DNA from: Paenibacillus odorifer
GTDB taxonomy: Bacteria > Bacillota > Bacilli > Paenibacillales > Paenibacillaceae
Assembly: GCF_000758725.1 (NCBI RefSeq)
Contig: NZ_CP009428.1
Location: 3,472,001-3,536,000 of the forward strand
DNA: 64,000 nucleotides
Direction of reading: 5' to 3'
The translations under genes and the position numbers were made by a program. The notes beneath the pieces are model-generated. The model was given only the letters and a program-made list of their open reading frames with translations, did not search any database and was not told the DNA's origin. Positions 18,050 to 27,163 of the stretch are shown piece after piece. Positions within the stretch are counted from its first letter, which is position 1. Every line of letters begins with the position of its first letter.

Positions 18050-18177
18050 GAACTTAAACCTCCAAAAGTATAACTCTCCGACCAAAACCCATTGAATAGA
18101 TTAACATCCAACGATTGCGACTGAATACTCTAATTCTATATAACAATAGGAAAAACTCAAGCATGGTATTTTATTCT

Positions 18178-18211
18178 ATTGTAAACCATATAATAATTTA
18201 TGGTTTACAAT
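18178..18211. promoter_or_regulatory. BirA (biotin) operator
   Basis: ATTGTAAACCATA (18178-18190) and TATGGTTTACAAT (18199-18211) are a perfect 13-bp inverted repeat with an 8-base spacer. This fits the Firmicute BirA box form (W)TTGTWAACC...GGTTWACAA. It lies between birA and bioY and should control bioY, perhaps also birA. Confidence 0.85.
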
Positions 18212-18296
18212 AAAGAATATCTCCATTATAATTCAGCTTACTGGACGTATTTACTAACCAGAATACAATCATTGATATCCAATGGAGGTCATTTTT

Positions 18297-18848
18297 TTGA
18301 AGACAAAAGAACTTATTTATGCTGCATTATTCGCAGCACTTATCGCGGTGTTGGGGATGATACCGCCCATCCCACTAGGCTTCATCCCCGTTCCGATCAC
18401 TGCCCAGACACTTGGCGTCATGTTGGCTGGATGTTTTCTGGGGAAACGGATGGGCGCTCTCAGTCTAATTATTTTCATCATACTAGTAGCCATTGGGCTG
18501 CCTGTACTGACCGGCGGTCGCGGCGGAATCTCGGTGCTAGTTGGACCTTCTGCAGGATACATATTTAGCTTTCCAATTGCGGCCGGCCTTATTGGCTGGT
18601 ATTCCGAAAAAATCTGGCCGAAGGTTCGAACTTGGAAGCTGGTAGCTATCAACATAATCTTCGGTGTATTACTAGTGAGTCTGATTGGTGCCCCTGTCAT
18701 GGCATTGATAACCAATACTTCGATCTGGGCTGGTCTTGTCGGAGCGTTGGCCTTTCTTCCGGGAGACATCATCAAAGCCGTTATTGCAGCCGTCATAACG
18801 ATGCAGCTGAAAGCAATTAGCCCTATTGAAGAAAAAACACAAATATAA
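18297..18848 (+). CDS. bioY: Biotin transporter BioY (ECF S component)
   Basis: This is a 183-residue membrane protein with six helices. The BioY motifs are IPLGFIPVPITAQTLGVMLA near the N-terminus and GGRGGISVLVGPSAGY in the middle. It binds biotin and imports it with the shared ECF energising module, which is not in this window. The start is TTG at 18297, because TGGAGG (18283-18288) lies inside any earlier start. It has its own BirA operator and a terminator, and so is a monocistronic biotin-repressed gene. Confidence 0.92.
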   Translation: MKTKELIYAALFAALIAVLGMIPPIPLGFIPVPITAQTLGVMLAGCFLGKRMGALSLIIFIILVAIGLPVLTGGRGGISVLVGPSAGYIFSFPIAAGLIGWYSEKIWPKVRTWKLVAINIIFGVLLVSLIGAPVMALITNTSIWAGLVGALAFLPGDIIKAVIAAVITMQLKAISPIEEKTQI

Positions 18849-18856
18849 TGTGATGT

Positions 18857-18890
18857 GAAACTCGGGTAAATAAAGCCCGGGTTTTTTTAT
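18857..18890 (+). terminator. Rho-independent terminator after bioY
   Basis: AAACTCGGG pairs with CCCGGGTTT (one G-U pair) and is followed by T7. Confidence 0.8.
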
Positions 18891-18966
18891 TGAAAAATAA
18901 TAGGGTTATGGTTGCGAATTTGTTTATACTATAAAAATTAAAACGAAATTAAGTGGGTGTAGAAAA

Positions 18967-20400
18967 ATGGATAAGGGATTTAATTTAGCTAGTCAACTAT
19001 TAACGCTGCTTGATACGGAACATAGATGGTTTACCTTAGCGGAAATTGAAAAAAGTTTAGGGATCTCTGATAAGACCATCCGGAAGATGGTGGAGGAAAT
19101 CAGCAAGCAATTACCATCTACTGTAACCATTGAGGTTTCTAGAGGAAAGGGAATAGTTCTTCAACGTGATGGGCGAAGTACGATTAGTGAAGTGATTTCT
19201 TCTATGTTCAGACAAACCATCTTTTATCGGCTGATGGATTTTTTGTTTACGAATGTAGGGCGACTGTCTGTGGAGGAGCTCTCCGAAGCCATGTTTATGA
19301 GTACCTCGTCTTTGAAGAAATTGATTGTGCAATTAAATAATGATGATCTAAAAGCTTATAAGCTACGCATTAGTTTTTCTACCCCCATGATCAAAGGGAA
19401 TGAAATGAATATTCGATATTTTTATTGGAAGTTATATTGTGATGCGTATGAGTTTACAGGCTGGCCCTTTGCGAATGTTGATTTTGCTTATATTAATCAG
19501 TTAATCACAAATATAGAAAATGAGAATAACATTGTATATTTTATCAATTCCAAAAGGAGATTATCGTTTTTGTTGGCCATTGTTATAGAAAGAGTGGCTA
19601 AAGGAAAGTGTGTGAAAATAGACGAAAATGCTTACCCTTGGGAAAAGGGGATGTTTTATTTTCCAGTGAAAACTATTGCAAAACGTCTTGAGGACAAGCT
19701 GTCCCTTAAATTTCCAAACAGTGAAATATTCTTTATGCAATCCATGGTTAGTCTCAGCCAATATCATTATTATGAAGGGTCAGAGATCACTCCGATGAAA
19801 GAAGTAGAATTACATAAGGATAAAGAAGAATATCAAATGGGGAATCTGCTTCTAATGTTATTAGCAAAGGTATACCCGAACTTGCATATGCAAGAACGGT
19901 TTATTTTGGAGATTTACGGGTTCTTTGACAAGCTATTAATCGAAAATGCCATTCCTGAGTGGATGATGATTTCAACAAGTCATTTAACAACATATGTTCA
20001 AAAGGAGTGCCAGCAGATTTATCAAGAATTGCAAACCTGTATGCAAACGTGGAATAAAACTTACCCTTCTGTTTTGTTTAATCACTTTCATTTAACAAAG
20101 CTAACCTTAATTGTCCGCTCGAGTTTACGTTACAAAAGTAAGAGGGCTTTTTTAGTGATCGGGGAAGAATTTTCAATTCGTCATTACATAGCAGATTTGA
20201 TAAAAAAAGAAATTGGGGATCAGTTGATCCTTAATACTTCCATAATGAAAGGCCTGACCAACGAGATCATGCAGCAAAATAATATCGATCTTGTCATTAG
20301 TAATATCCCGGTTGCATTAAAGACAGTGCCTGTTGTTATTATTTCTACGATCCCCTCTAAAAGAGACTTAGACAACATTCGTAAAGAACTGCTTTTATAA
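18967..20400 (+). CDS. PRD-containing (Mga/AtxA-like) transcriptional regulator
   Basis: This 477-residue protein has an N-terminal HTH (ITIAEIEKSLGISDKT-like, read here as TLAEIEKSLGISDKTIRKMV) and a second Mga-type HTH (LSVEELSEAMFMSTSSLKKL). Long helical PRD-like regions follow (about 170-390), and then a C-terminal segment resembling a PTS EIIB fold (about 400-477: AFLVIGEEFSIRHYIADLIK). The EIIB-like part begins without the usual catalytic Cys. Such regulators respond to PTS phosphorylation. It lies directly upstream of a nucleoside operon on the same strand, so it is likely the operon's activator. No PTS transporter is adjacent, which makes the signal unclear. Confidence 0.75.
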   Translation: MDKGFNLASQLLTLLDTEHRWFTLAEIEKSLGISDKTIRKMVEEISKQLPSTVTIEVSRGKGIVLQRDGRSTISEVISSMFRQTIFYRLMDFLFTNVGRLSVEELSEAMFMSTSSLKKLIVQLNNDDLKAYKLRISFSTPMIKGNEMNIRYFYWKLYCDAYEFTGWPFANVDFAYINQLITNIENENNIVYFINSKRRLSFLLAIVIERVAKGKCVKIDENAYPWEKGMFYFPVKTIAKRLEDKLSLKFPNSEIFFMQSMVSLSQYHYYEGSEITPMKEVELHKDKEEYQMGNLLLMLLAKVYPNLHMQERFILEIYGFFDKLLIENAIPEWMMISTSHLTTYVQKECQQIYQELQTCMQTWNKTYPSVLFNHFHLTKLTLIVRSSLRYKSKRAFLVIGEEFSIRHYIADLIKKEIGDQLILNTSIMKGLTNEIMQQNNIDLVISNIPVALKTVPVVIISTIPSKRDLDNIRKELLL

Positions 20401-20508
20401 TTTGACCAATTATTTTCCGTAAGCTCCGTAAGTTTTTGGTCTAGTTTGTAATGTTAAAAAACCTTATGCTCAATCTAGTTTCGAAACTGATTTTACTTGA
20501 AGGCAAGT

Positions 20509-20538
20509 GGAAAGCGATTTCGGTAAACCTCAGTTTAC
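20509..20538 (+). promoter_or_regulatory. Possible cre-like site and dyad upstream of deoD
   Basis: GGAAAGCGATTTCG (20509-20522) matches the catabolite-responsive element core at about 12 of 14 positions. It is followed by the dyad GTAAAC-CTCA-GTTTAC (20523-20538). Either could be a binding site for CcpA or for the upstream regulator. This is from sequence pattern only. Confidence 0.35.
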
Positions 20539-20561
20539 TATTAAAAGTTGGAGGAAGAACT

Positions 20562-21269
20562 ATGAGTAGGCATTTAGGTGCAAATAAGGGAGAAATAGCA
20601 GAGCTCGTTTTGCTCCCAGGAGATCCCTTGCGTGCAAAGTTTGTGGCAGAACACTTTTTAGAGGAGGCTTATTGTTATAACGAAGTAAGAGGGATGTATG
20701 GATACACTGGATTATACAAGGGTGTGCCTGTGTCGGTTCAGGGGACAGGGATGGGAAATCCATCGATGAGTATCTACGCGACAGAATTGATCGTCGATTA
20801 TGAAGTTAAGAAATTGATTCGCATTGGTACATGTGGCGCGATGCAGGAAGAAATCAATATCCGCGATATTATATTAGCCCAAGCAGTATCTTCAGACAGT
20901 AATATGACGGAAAAGATCTTTCATGGCTGTAATTTTGCACCAACGGCAGATTTCTCATTGCTAATGAAAGCATATCAACAAGCACAAGCTAAAAATGCCA
21001 ATGTGTTTGTTGGTAACATCTATAATTCTGATGAATTTTATCGTGAAAATTTAGATCGGCTTCACAAGTTTATGGATTTCGGTGTATTAGCTGTAGAAAT
21101 GGAAAGTACCGCCCTATACACTTTAGCCGCTAAATATGGTGTAAAAGCTTTATCGATTTTGACCGTCGGCAGTCAATTGTTAAGACAGGAACACCTAACT
21201 CATAAAGAAAGTGAACAATCCTTTTATGAAATGGTCGAAGTAGCTCTTAACACAGTCATTGAAGGCTGA
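20562..21269 (+). CDS. deoD: DeoD-family (hexameric) nucleoside phosphorylase, catalytic Asp/Arg replaced
   Basis: This 235-residue protein has the trimeric/hexameric PNP fold: GDPLRAK phosphate loop, VRGMYGYTGLYKG, GTGMGNPS, IGTCGA and the ribose-binding EMES. DeoD enzymes split purine nucleosides with phosphate to base plus (deoxy)ribose-1-phosphate. Ungapped alignment from EME to the C-terminus places Ser204 and Ser217 where E. coli DeoD has Asp204 and Arg217, the pair that protonates the purine. TVSDH becomes TVGSQ. Specificity may therefore differ. The start is ATG 20562 behind TTGGAGGA; the longer frame from 20451 precedes that site. It is first in an operon with a nucleobase permease, NupC and DeoB. 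Confidence 0.85.
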   Translation: MSRHLGANKGEIAELVLLPGDPLRAKFVAEHFLEEAYCYNEVRGMYGYTGLYKGVPVSVQGTGMGNPSMSIYATELIVDYEVKKLIRIGTCGAMQEEINIRDIILAQAVSSDSNMTEKIFHGCNFAPTADFSLLMKAYQQAQAKNANVFVGNIYNSDEFYRENLDRLHKFMDFGVLAVEMESTALYTLAAKYGVKALSILTVGSQLLRQEHLTHKESEQSFYEMVEVALNTVIEG

Positions 21270-21316
21270 TTTATTGATAAGAGTGTAGTGTTGTTAGAAA
21301 AGAGAGTGAGAAAGAA

Positions 21317-22621
21317 ATGAAGGTAATACTGTCAGGATTGCAGTGGATGATTTTTATGATCGCTGGTGCAATTGCTGCACCCATTGCTATCGCAGATTTA
21401 TATAACTTAACACCCATAGAGACTTCCGGACTTATTCAGAGCACCATGATTACTTTAGCAATAGCTGGATTTTCACAAGGCCTGATGGGTCATAAATTCC
21501 CTATTCATGAAGGTCCGGCAGGGTTATGGTGGAGCATTTTTACCATTTACGCGAGTTTAGTGGGGGGACTCTATTCCTCTAACAACGGAGCTTTACAGGC
21601 TTTAAGTGGAGCGATGATCATTAGCGGAGTGTTGTTTATCCTAATTTCAGCATTTAAGCTAATGGATAAAATCGCTCGTTTATTTACTCCAACCATCACC
21701 TTTATTTATTTACTTTTATTGATCTTTCAATTAAGCGGATCTTTTATGAAAGGGATGATGGGGATTACCATATCCCACACCATGTTAGATGTTAAAGTAT
21801 TCATCCTTAGTGTGATTGTGGTCTGCATTACCTTTTGGTTAGGCAACAGCCGCTTTGTATTACTCAGCCAGTTTTCAATAATTTTCAGTATAGTGATAGG
21901 CTGCCTATTATTTATAATCTGCGGTAGTATGCCGGCGGTTTCTCGTGCGGATACTCTATTTAAGCTGCCGGAAATATTCCCATTTGGAAAACCCCGATTC
22001 GATGCCGGGACAATTACTACTGCATTTTTACTAACCCTATTATTAATAACCAATGCAGTGGCATCCATCCGTTTGATGGAGACCGTTATGAAACCCAAGC
22101 AAGGGGATCATCGTCGTTATTTGCGCGCCGGGTTTACTTCTGGAATTACGCATCTTATTAGTGGTGGTTTAGGAGCGATCGGCTCAGTCCCTATTTCGGG
22201 AGCGGCGGGATATGTTGAGCAAACAGGGATGAGGGAGCGCAAATCATTTTTAATAGGCTGCAGCTTAGTGATCTCAATATCCTTGTTTCCGCCTATGATG
22301 AATTTCATATCTGCGATTCCAGCTCCCATAGGCTATTCTGTTACCTTCGTCATTTTTGTGAAGATGGTCGGACTAGCGCTAAAGGAATTGAAAAAGGTTA
22401 TTCATGAAGAGCGAACATTTATTGTCAGTGGGCTTTCCCTTTTAGTGGGTGTAGGTTTAATGTTTATTCCTGCATCAGCTACGGCCCATTTATCTCCGAT
22501 CGTGATAGCCATTTTAAATAATGGATTAATATGCGGAAGCCTGTTAGCGATTATTTTGGAACAAGGGTTAATGTGGAAAGATGCATTTCGATATGAGGAT
22601 TCCAAGAAAATTAACCGATAA
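21317..22621 (+). CDS. NCS2-type nucleobase (uracil/xanthine) permease
   Basis: This is a 434-residue membrane protein of the nucleobase-cation symporter 2 superfamily, with about 12-14 helices. Family-like features are IHEGPAGLWW near residue 60, the NAVASIRLMETVMKP segment and ISGGLGAIGSVPISGAAGYV. It is divergent from the classical UraA/PbuX set. Its place between a nucleoside phosphorylase and NupC suggests it imports or exports the base released by phosphorolysis. Substrate choice cannot be told from the sequence. Confidence 0.75.
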   Translation: MKVILSGLQWMIFMIAGAIAAPIAIADLYNLTPIETSGLIQSTMITLAIAGFSQGLMGHKFPIHEGPAGLWWSIFTIYASLVGGLYSSNNGALQALSGAMIISGVLFILISAFKLMDKIARLFTPTITFIYLLLLIFQLSGSFMKGMMGITISHTMLDVKVFILSVIVVCITFWLGNSRFVLLSQFSIIFSIVIGCLLFIICGSMPAVSRADTLFKLPEIFPFGKPRFDAGTITTAFLLTLLLITNAVASIRLMETVMKPKQGDHRRYLRAGFTSGITHLISGGLGAIGSVPISGAAGYVEQTGMRERKSFLIGCSLVISISLFPPMMNFISAIPAPIGYSVTFVIFVKMVGLALKELKKVIHEERTFIVSGLSLLVGVGLMFIPASATAHLSPIVIAILNNGLICGSLLAIILEQGLMWKDAFRYEDSKKINR

Positions 22622-22636
22622 TTTGGAGGGCTAAAA

Positions 22637-23818
22637 ATGCATTATCTAATTTCTATTGCTGGTCTGGTTATTGTTCTATTACTGGCATGGCTAGGAAGTA
22701 ACAATAAGAAAAAGATTAAATATCGTCCAATCATTGTAATGATTGCTATTCAGATAGGTTTGGGATTAATTATCCTAAAAACGAGCATTGGAGAATTTTT
22801 GATTAAAGGGTTTGCTGATAGTTTTGCAAAATTACTTGGATACGCCAATGAAGGTACTGACTTTGTGTTTGGCGGGATTGCAAATGAAGGGGCGCATACA
22901 TTTTTCCTTTATGTTTTGATGCCCATTGTTTTTATGTCAGCATTGATAGGGATTTTGCAACATTACAAAATACTGCCATTCATTATAAAGTATATTGGAC
23001 TGGTACTGAGTAAAATAAATGGCATGGGTAAATTGGAATCTTATAATGCAGTTGCAGCCGCAATTGTCGGACAAAATGAAGTGTTTATTTCAGTGAAAAA
23101 CCAACTTGGACTATTGCCGAAACATCGCTTGTATACATTATGTGCGTCTGCAATGTCTACGGTTTCCATGTCAATCGTTGGTTCCTATATGACGATGCTA
23201 GAACCTCGGTATGTAGTAGCTGCATTGATATTAAACCTATTTGGCGGATTTATCATTTCATCCATCATTAATCCGTATGAAGTTACACCTGAAGAAGATA
23301 TTGTTGAAGTTCAGGTAGAAGAAAAACAAACGTTTTTTGAAATGCTGGGCGAATATATTATGGATGGCTTTAAAGTAGCCATAGTAGTTGGGGTAATGTT
23401 AGTTGGTTTTGTGGGAATCATTGCTTTGATTAACGGGGTCTTCAGTGGCATATTCGGAATCTCGTTCCAAGGAGTGTTAGGCTACGTCTTTGCACCCATC
23501 GCCTTTCTTATCGGTGTGCCATGGCATGAAGCTGTTGAGGCCGGTAGTATTATGGCGACAAAGCTTGTTGCGAATGAATTCGTTGCTATGCTTGACTTTG
23601 TTAAGATTCAAGAAGGTTTAAGTGGCCGTACTACAGCCATTGTCTCCGTTTTTCTAATCTCATTTGCTAACTTTGGGTCGATTGGTACCATTGTGGGTGC
23701 AGTGAAGGGATTGAATGAAAAGCAAGGGAATATCGTCGCACGATTTGGATTAAAGCTGTTATTTGGCGCCACACTTGTAAGCGTTTTATCAGCTTTGATT
23801 ATCGGTATCATATTCTAG
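22637..23818 (+). CDS. nupC: Concentrative nucleoside transporter NupC
   Basis: This is a 393-residue CNT-family permease that couples nucleoside uptake to H+ or Na+. The signatures are [20 protein letters not shown], the [11 protein letters not shown] motif and the C-terminal [21 protein letters not shown] precedes the ATG, and it lies 15 bases after the NCS2 gene, so it is co-transcribed. It supplies the nucleosides used by the phosphorylase and DeoB. Confidence 0.92.
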   Translation: MHYLISIAGLVIVLLLAWLGSNNKKKIKYRPIIVMIAIQIGLGLIILKTSIGEFLIKGFADSFAKLLGYANEGTDFVFGGIANEGAHTFFLYVLMPIVFMSALIGILQHYKILPFIIKYIGLVLSKINGMGKLESYNAVAAAIVGQNEVFISVKNQLGLLPKHRLYTLCASAMSTVSMSIVGSYMTMLEPRYVVAALILNLFGGFIISSIINPYEVTPEEDIVEVQVEEKQTFFEMLGEYIMDGFKVAIVVGVMLVGFVGIIALINGVFSGIFGISFQGVLGYVFAPIAFLIGVPWHEAVEAGSIMATKLVANEFVAMLDFVKIQEGLSGRTTAIVSVFLISFANFGSIGTIVGAVKGLNEKQGNIVARFGLKLLFGATLVSVLSALIIGIIF

Positions 23819-23838
23819 TTGAAGCAAGGAGTATTAAC

Positions 23839-25026
23839 ATGAAACAAACACCCCGGTTTAAGCGGATTTTCGTCATCGTTATGGATTCTGTAGGCATTGG
23901 TGAAGCTCCAGATGCTGAAAAGTTTGGGGATGCAGGATCACATACATTACGGCATATTGCAGAAAAAATGAATGGGCTACATGTTCCTGCGTTATCCAAG
24001 CTAGGGTTAAGTCATATTGACCCAATACCCGGAGTTCCCAAAGTAGAGCGCCCTTTAGCTTATTGGACCAAAATGCAGGAAGCTTCTAATGGAAAGGATA
24101 CGATGACAGGTCACTGGGAAATCATGGGCCTACGAATTGACGTTCCTTTCAAAGTGTTTCCTGAAGGGTTCCCTTATGAATTAATTAATGAATTAGAAGA
24201 AATAACAGGACGAAAGGTGATTGGGAATAAACCCGCTAGTGGCACAGCTATTCTCGATGAGCTTGGACAAGAGCATATGAACACAGGTGCACTCATTGTC
24301 TATACTTCAGCAGATTCCGTGATTCAGATTGCGGCTCATGAAGAGGTTATTCCTTTGGAAGAACTGTATCAAATCTGCGAGATTGCCAGAGAGATTACTT
24401 TACGTGAGGAGTACATGCTAGGCAGAGTGATTGCTAGACCATTCCTCGGGAAGCCCGGAAATTTCAAAAGAACATCGAACCGTCATGATTATGCCTTGAA
24501 GCCTTATGGAAGAACCGTGATGAATGAGCTCAAGGATGCCGGGTTCGATGTACTAGCGATTGGCAAGATCTCAGATATATACGATGGGGAGGGTGTCACC
24601 AAGTCTTTGCGTACAGTGTCTAACATGGATGGCATGGATAAACTCATGGAGACCCTTCATACTGATTTTACAGGACTTAGTTTCTTGAATCTTGTTGATT
24701 TCGATGCACTTTATGGCCATCGTAGAGATCCGATCGGGTATGGGAAAGCGCTAGAAGAATTTGATGATCGATTACATGAAGTTCTAAAGGAGCTATGTGA
24801 AGACGATCTTCTAATAATTACGGCAGACCATGGGAATGATCCCATTCATGCGGGTACGGATCACACCCGTGAATATGTTCCTTTACTACTCTACAGTAAG
24901 AGTTTCAATCGACAAGGGGAGCTGCCTATATCGAAGACTTTTTCGGATATTGGAGCAACAGTTGCTGATAACTTTGTTGTGACCATGCCCCAATTTGGTC
25001 AGAGTCTCCTACAGGAGCTTAAATAA
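23839..25026 (+). CDS. deoB: Phosphopentomutase DeoB
   Basis: This 395-residue alkaline-phosphatase-superfamily enzyme interconverts (deoxy)ribose-1-phosphate and -5-phosphate, feeding DeoC or the pentose pathway. Metal ligands are visible in [30 protein letters not shown] (nucleophile Thr) and [19 protein letters not shown]. The length is normal. It is last gene of the nucleoside operon and is followed by a terminator. Confidence 0.95.
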   Translation: MKQTPRFKRIFVIVMDSVGIGEAPDAEKFGDAGSHTLRHIAEKMNGLHVPALSKLGLSHIDPIPGVPKVERPLAYWTKMQEASNGKDTMTGHWEIMGLRIDVPFKVFPEGFPYELINELEEITGRKVIGNKPASGTAILDELGQEHMNTGALIVYTSADSVIQIAAHEEVIPLEELYQICEIAREITLREEYMLGRVIARPFLGKPGNFKRTSNRHDYALKPYGRTVMNELKDAGFDVLAIGKISDIYDGEGVTKSLRTVSNMDGMDKLMETLHTDFTGLSFLNLVDFDALYGHRRDPIGYGKALEEFDDRLHEVLKELCEDDLLIITADHGNDPIHAGTDHTREYVPLLLYSKSFNRQGELPISKTFSDIGATVADNFVVTMPQFGQSLLQELK

Positions 25027-25054
25027 ACTTAATTTGAATAGACACTTTGAAAAG

Positions 25055-25103
25055 AAACAGGGTACCTAACTTGTATTAGTAAAAGGTATCCTGTTTGTTT
25101 TTT
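25055..25103 (+). terminator. Terminator of the nucleoside operon
   Basis: AAACAGGGTACCT pairs with AGGTATCCTGTTT (one G-U) and is followed by a T-rich tract. Confidence 0.75.
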
Positions 25104-25124
25104 ATCTACATATCTTCGTATCTA

Positions 25125-25152
25125 AAAAGCTGCCGAGTAAGCGGCTTTTTTT
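25125..25152 (+). terminator. Second terminator-like hairpin
   Basis: AAGCTGC pairs with GCGGCTT and is followed by T7. It backs up the previous terminator ahead of the trehalose operon. Confidence 0.65.
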
Positions 25153-25308
25153 GTTATTACGGATCAAATATTAGGGTAATAATCAATTATTAAAGGGGTT
25201 AATTTTATAGCCACCTGTCGTTAATCCTTTATTCGATGAATCGCATTCTAATACAACGTTATAAATAATCTAGTTTCTACTCATGCCACTCCTTCGATAG
25301 TAATAGTG

Positions 25309-25369
25309 TTGACAACCTGTATATACAGGTTTAAACTGTGTGAAGTGTTTGAACTTGTATATACAGGTT
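25309..25369 (+). promoter_or_regulatory. Trehalose operon promoter with two TreR operators
   Basis: TTGACA (25309-25314), 17 bases, then TAAACT (25332-25337) form the promoter. The spacer is filled by the palindrome AACCTGTATATACAGGTT (25314-25331). A second copy, AACTTGTATATACAGGTT, is at 25352-25369, 38 bases centre to centre. This matches the known Bacillus tre operator core TTGTATATACAA. TreR should block RNA polymerase here unless trehalose-6-phosphate is bound. Confidence 0.9.
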
Positions 25370-25409
25370 TAATGGTTGAAATAAAGAATTCTTTTTGGAG
25401 GTGTTCAAC

Positions 25410-27113
25410 TTGAGTCAGTCCCAGTATTCGGAATGGTGGCGCCGCTCCACGGTGTATCAGGTGTACCCGAAGAGCTTTAAGGACACTACAGGCAACGGAA
25501 CAGGAGATATTAAAGGACTTATTGAGAAATTAGATTATTTGCAGAAGCTTGGAATCGATATTGTCTGGTTACAGCCGGTTTATGTTTCGCCGCAACATGA
25601 TAACGGTTACGATGTAGCAGATTATGAAAATATCAACCCGGATTTCGGTACGATGGAGGATTTTGACGAGCTAGTACAGGAATTGCATAGACGCGAAATG
25701 AAGCTAATGATCGATATCGTGGTTAACCATACTTCGACTGAACATGAGTGGTTCAAACAGTCCATTTCAAGCAGGAACAACCCTTACCGTGATTACTATA
25801 TCTGGAAGGATCCGGCTCCGGACGGGGGCTTACCCAACAACTGGCAGTCGAAGTTCGGGGGTCCTGCCTGGCAGTTCGACGAAACTTCGGGACAATATTA
25901 TCTTACTCTCTTCGATAAAACCCAGGCGGATCTGAATTGGGAGAATGAGAAGGTACGTAGAGCAGTGAATGATATGATGTTATTCTGGGCTAAAAAGGGT
26001 GTCGACGGCTTCCGCATGGATGTAATTAATTTAATCTCCAAAGATCAGCGCTTCCCTAACGATGACGGGAGTGTTCCACCGGGGGATGGACGTAAATTCT
26101 ATACTGACGGTCCACAGGTCCATGAATACATCAAAGCAATGTATAAAGAGGTGTTTGGTCCGTTTGAGATGGTGACTGTAGGAGAGATGTCCTCAACTAC
26201 ACTGGAGCATTGTATCCGGTACTCAAGTCCCGAAGAGCGGGAATTTTCCATGACCTTCAATTTTCATCATTTAAAAGTCGACTATCCGAATGGACAGAAG
26301 TGGGAACTGATGCCTTATGATTTCGAGGCAATGAAACAGTTGTTCTCGCAGTGGCAGACTGGAATGCAGAAAGGCGGAGGCTGGAACGCACTATTTTTTA
26401 ACAATCATGATCAACCACGTGCCCTTTCCAGATTCACTGATGATAGGGTTTACCGTGTGGAAAGCGCCAAGCTGCTCGCGACAACTCTGCATGGCCTTCA
26501 GGGAACACCTTATGTATATCAAGGGGAAGAAATCGGTATGCCGAATCCGGTATGGAAAAGCATCGATGAGTTCCGCGACATTGAGTCACTAAATATGTAC
26601 CGCATTCTGTGTGAACAGGGGAAAAGCCCGGAGGTTGCTCTCAGCATTCTCCAAGAACGTTCGCGGGACAATTCACGTACGCCGATGCAGTGGGATGACA
26701 GCCGGAATGCCGGATTTACCACTGGTACTCCATGGTTGAAGGTAGACGAGCGGTATCCAAACATCAATGTGCAGAAGGAGCTGGAAAATCCTGGTTCCAT
26801 CTTCCACCATTACCGTAAACTGATTGCACTACGCAAGGAATATGAAATATTTATAGAAGGTATTTTCAAGAGACTCGATGAAGGTCATCCGGAAGTATTC
26901 GCATACGCCAGAACAGGCGATGAAGAGACACTTGTTGTGGTCTCGAACTTCAGCAGTAAAAAGATCTCTTTCCGCTTTGAAGATAATCACTGGTCTGAAT
27001 TGTCGCCAAGTGGTAAGGACGAGCTTCTGATTGGGAATACAGCAGATGCACCTAAATTAACACAAAAGCTTCAGCTTAGTCCTTATGCTTCCTACATGTG
27101 GTTAGTCCGCTAA
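25410..27113 (+). CDS. treA: Trehalose-6-phosphate hydrolase (GH13)
   Basis: This 567-residue cytosolic enzyme splits trehalose-6-phosphate to glucose and glucose-6-phosphate. GH13 regions are visible: VVNHTS (region I), GFRMDVINLI (nucleophile Asp, II), VGEMSS (acid/base Glu, III) and FNNHDQPR (IV). The opening WWRRSTVYQVYPKSFKDTTG is typical of oligo-1,6-glucosidase/TreC enzymes. The start is TTG 25410, with GGAGGTG (25397-25403) ahead; the longer frame would begin upstream of that site. It is first gene of the tre operon behind two TreR operators. Confidence 0.93.
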   Translation: MSQSQYSEWWRRSTVYQVYPKSFKDTTGNGTGDIKGLIEKLDYLQKLGIDIVWLQPVYVSPQHDNGYDVADYENINPDFGTMEDFDELVQELHRREMKLMIDIVVNHTSTEHEWFKQSISSRNNPYRDYYIWKDPAPDGGLPNNWQSKFGGPAWQFDETSGQYYLTLFDKTQADLNWENEKVRRAVNDMMLFWAKKGVDGFRMDVINLISKDQRFPNDDGSVPPGDGRKFYTDGPQVHEYIKAMYKEVFGPFEMVTVGEMSSTTLEHCIRYSSPEEREFSMTFNFHHLKVDYPNGQKWELMPYDFEAMKQLFSQWQTGMQKGGGWNALFFNNHDQPRALSRFTDDRVYRVESAKLLATTLHGLQGTPYVYQGEEIGMPNPVWKSIDEFRDIESLNMYRILCEQGKSPEVALSILQERSRDNSRTPMQWDDSRNAGFTTGTPWLKVDERYPNINVQKELENPGSIFHHYRKLIALRKEYEIFIEGIFKRLDEGHPEVFAYARTGDEETLVVVSNFSSKKISFRFEDNHWSELSPSGKDELLIGNTADAPKLTQKLQLSPYASYMWLVR

Positions 27114-27163
27114 CGAGGTGTACTTAAGAAGGAGCACACATCAATTTTGTAAGGAGTGAAGAT

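Noticed and set aside
18317-18796. Antisense 159-codon ORF within bioY
   Set aside because: The sense strand is an unambiguous BioY with RBS, operator and terminator.
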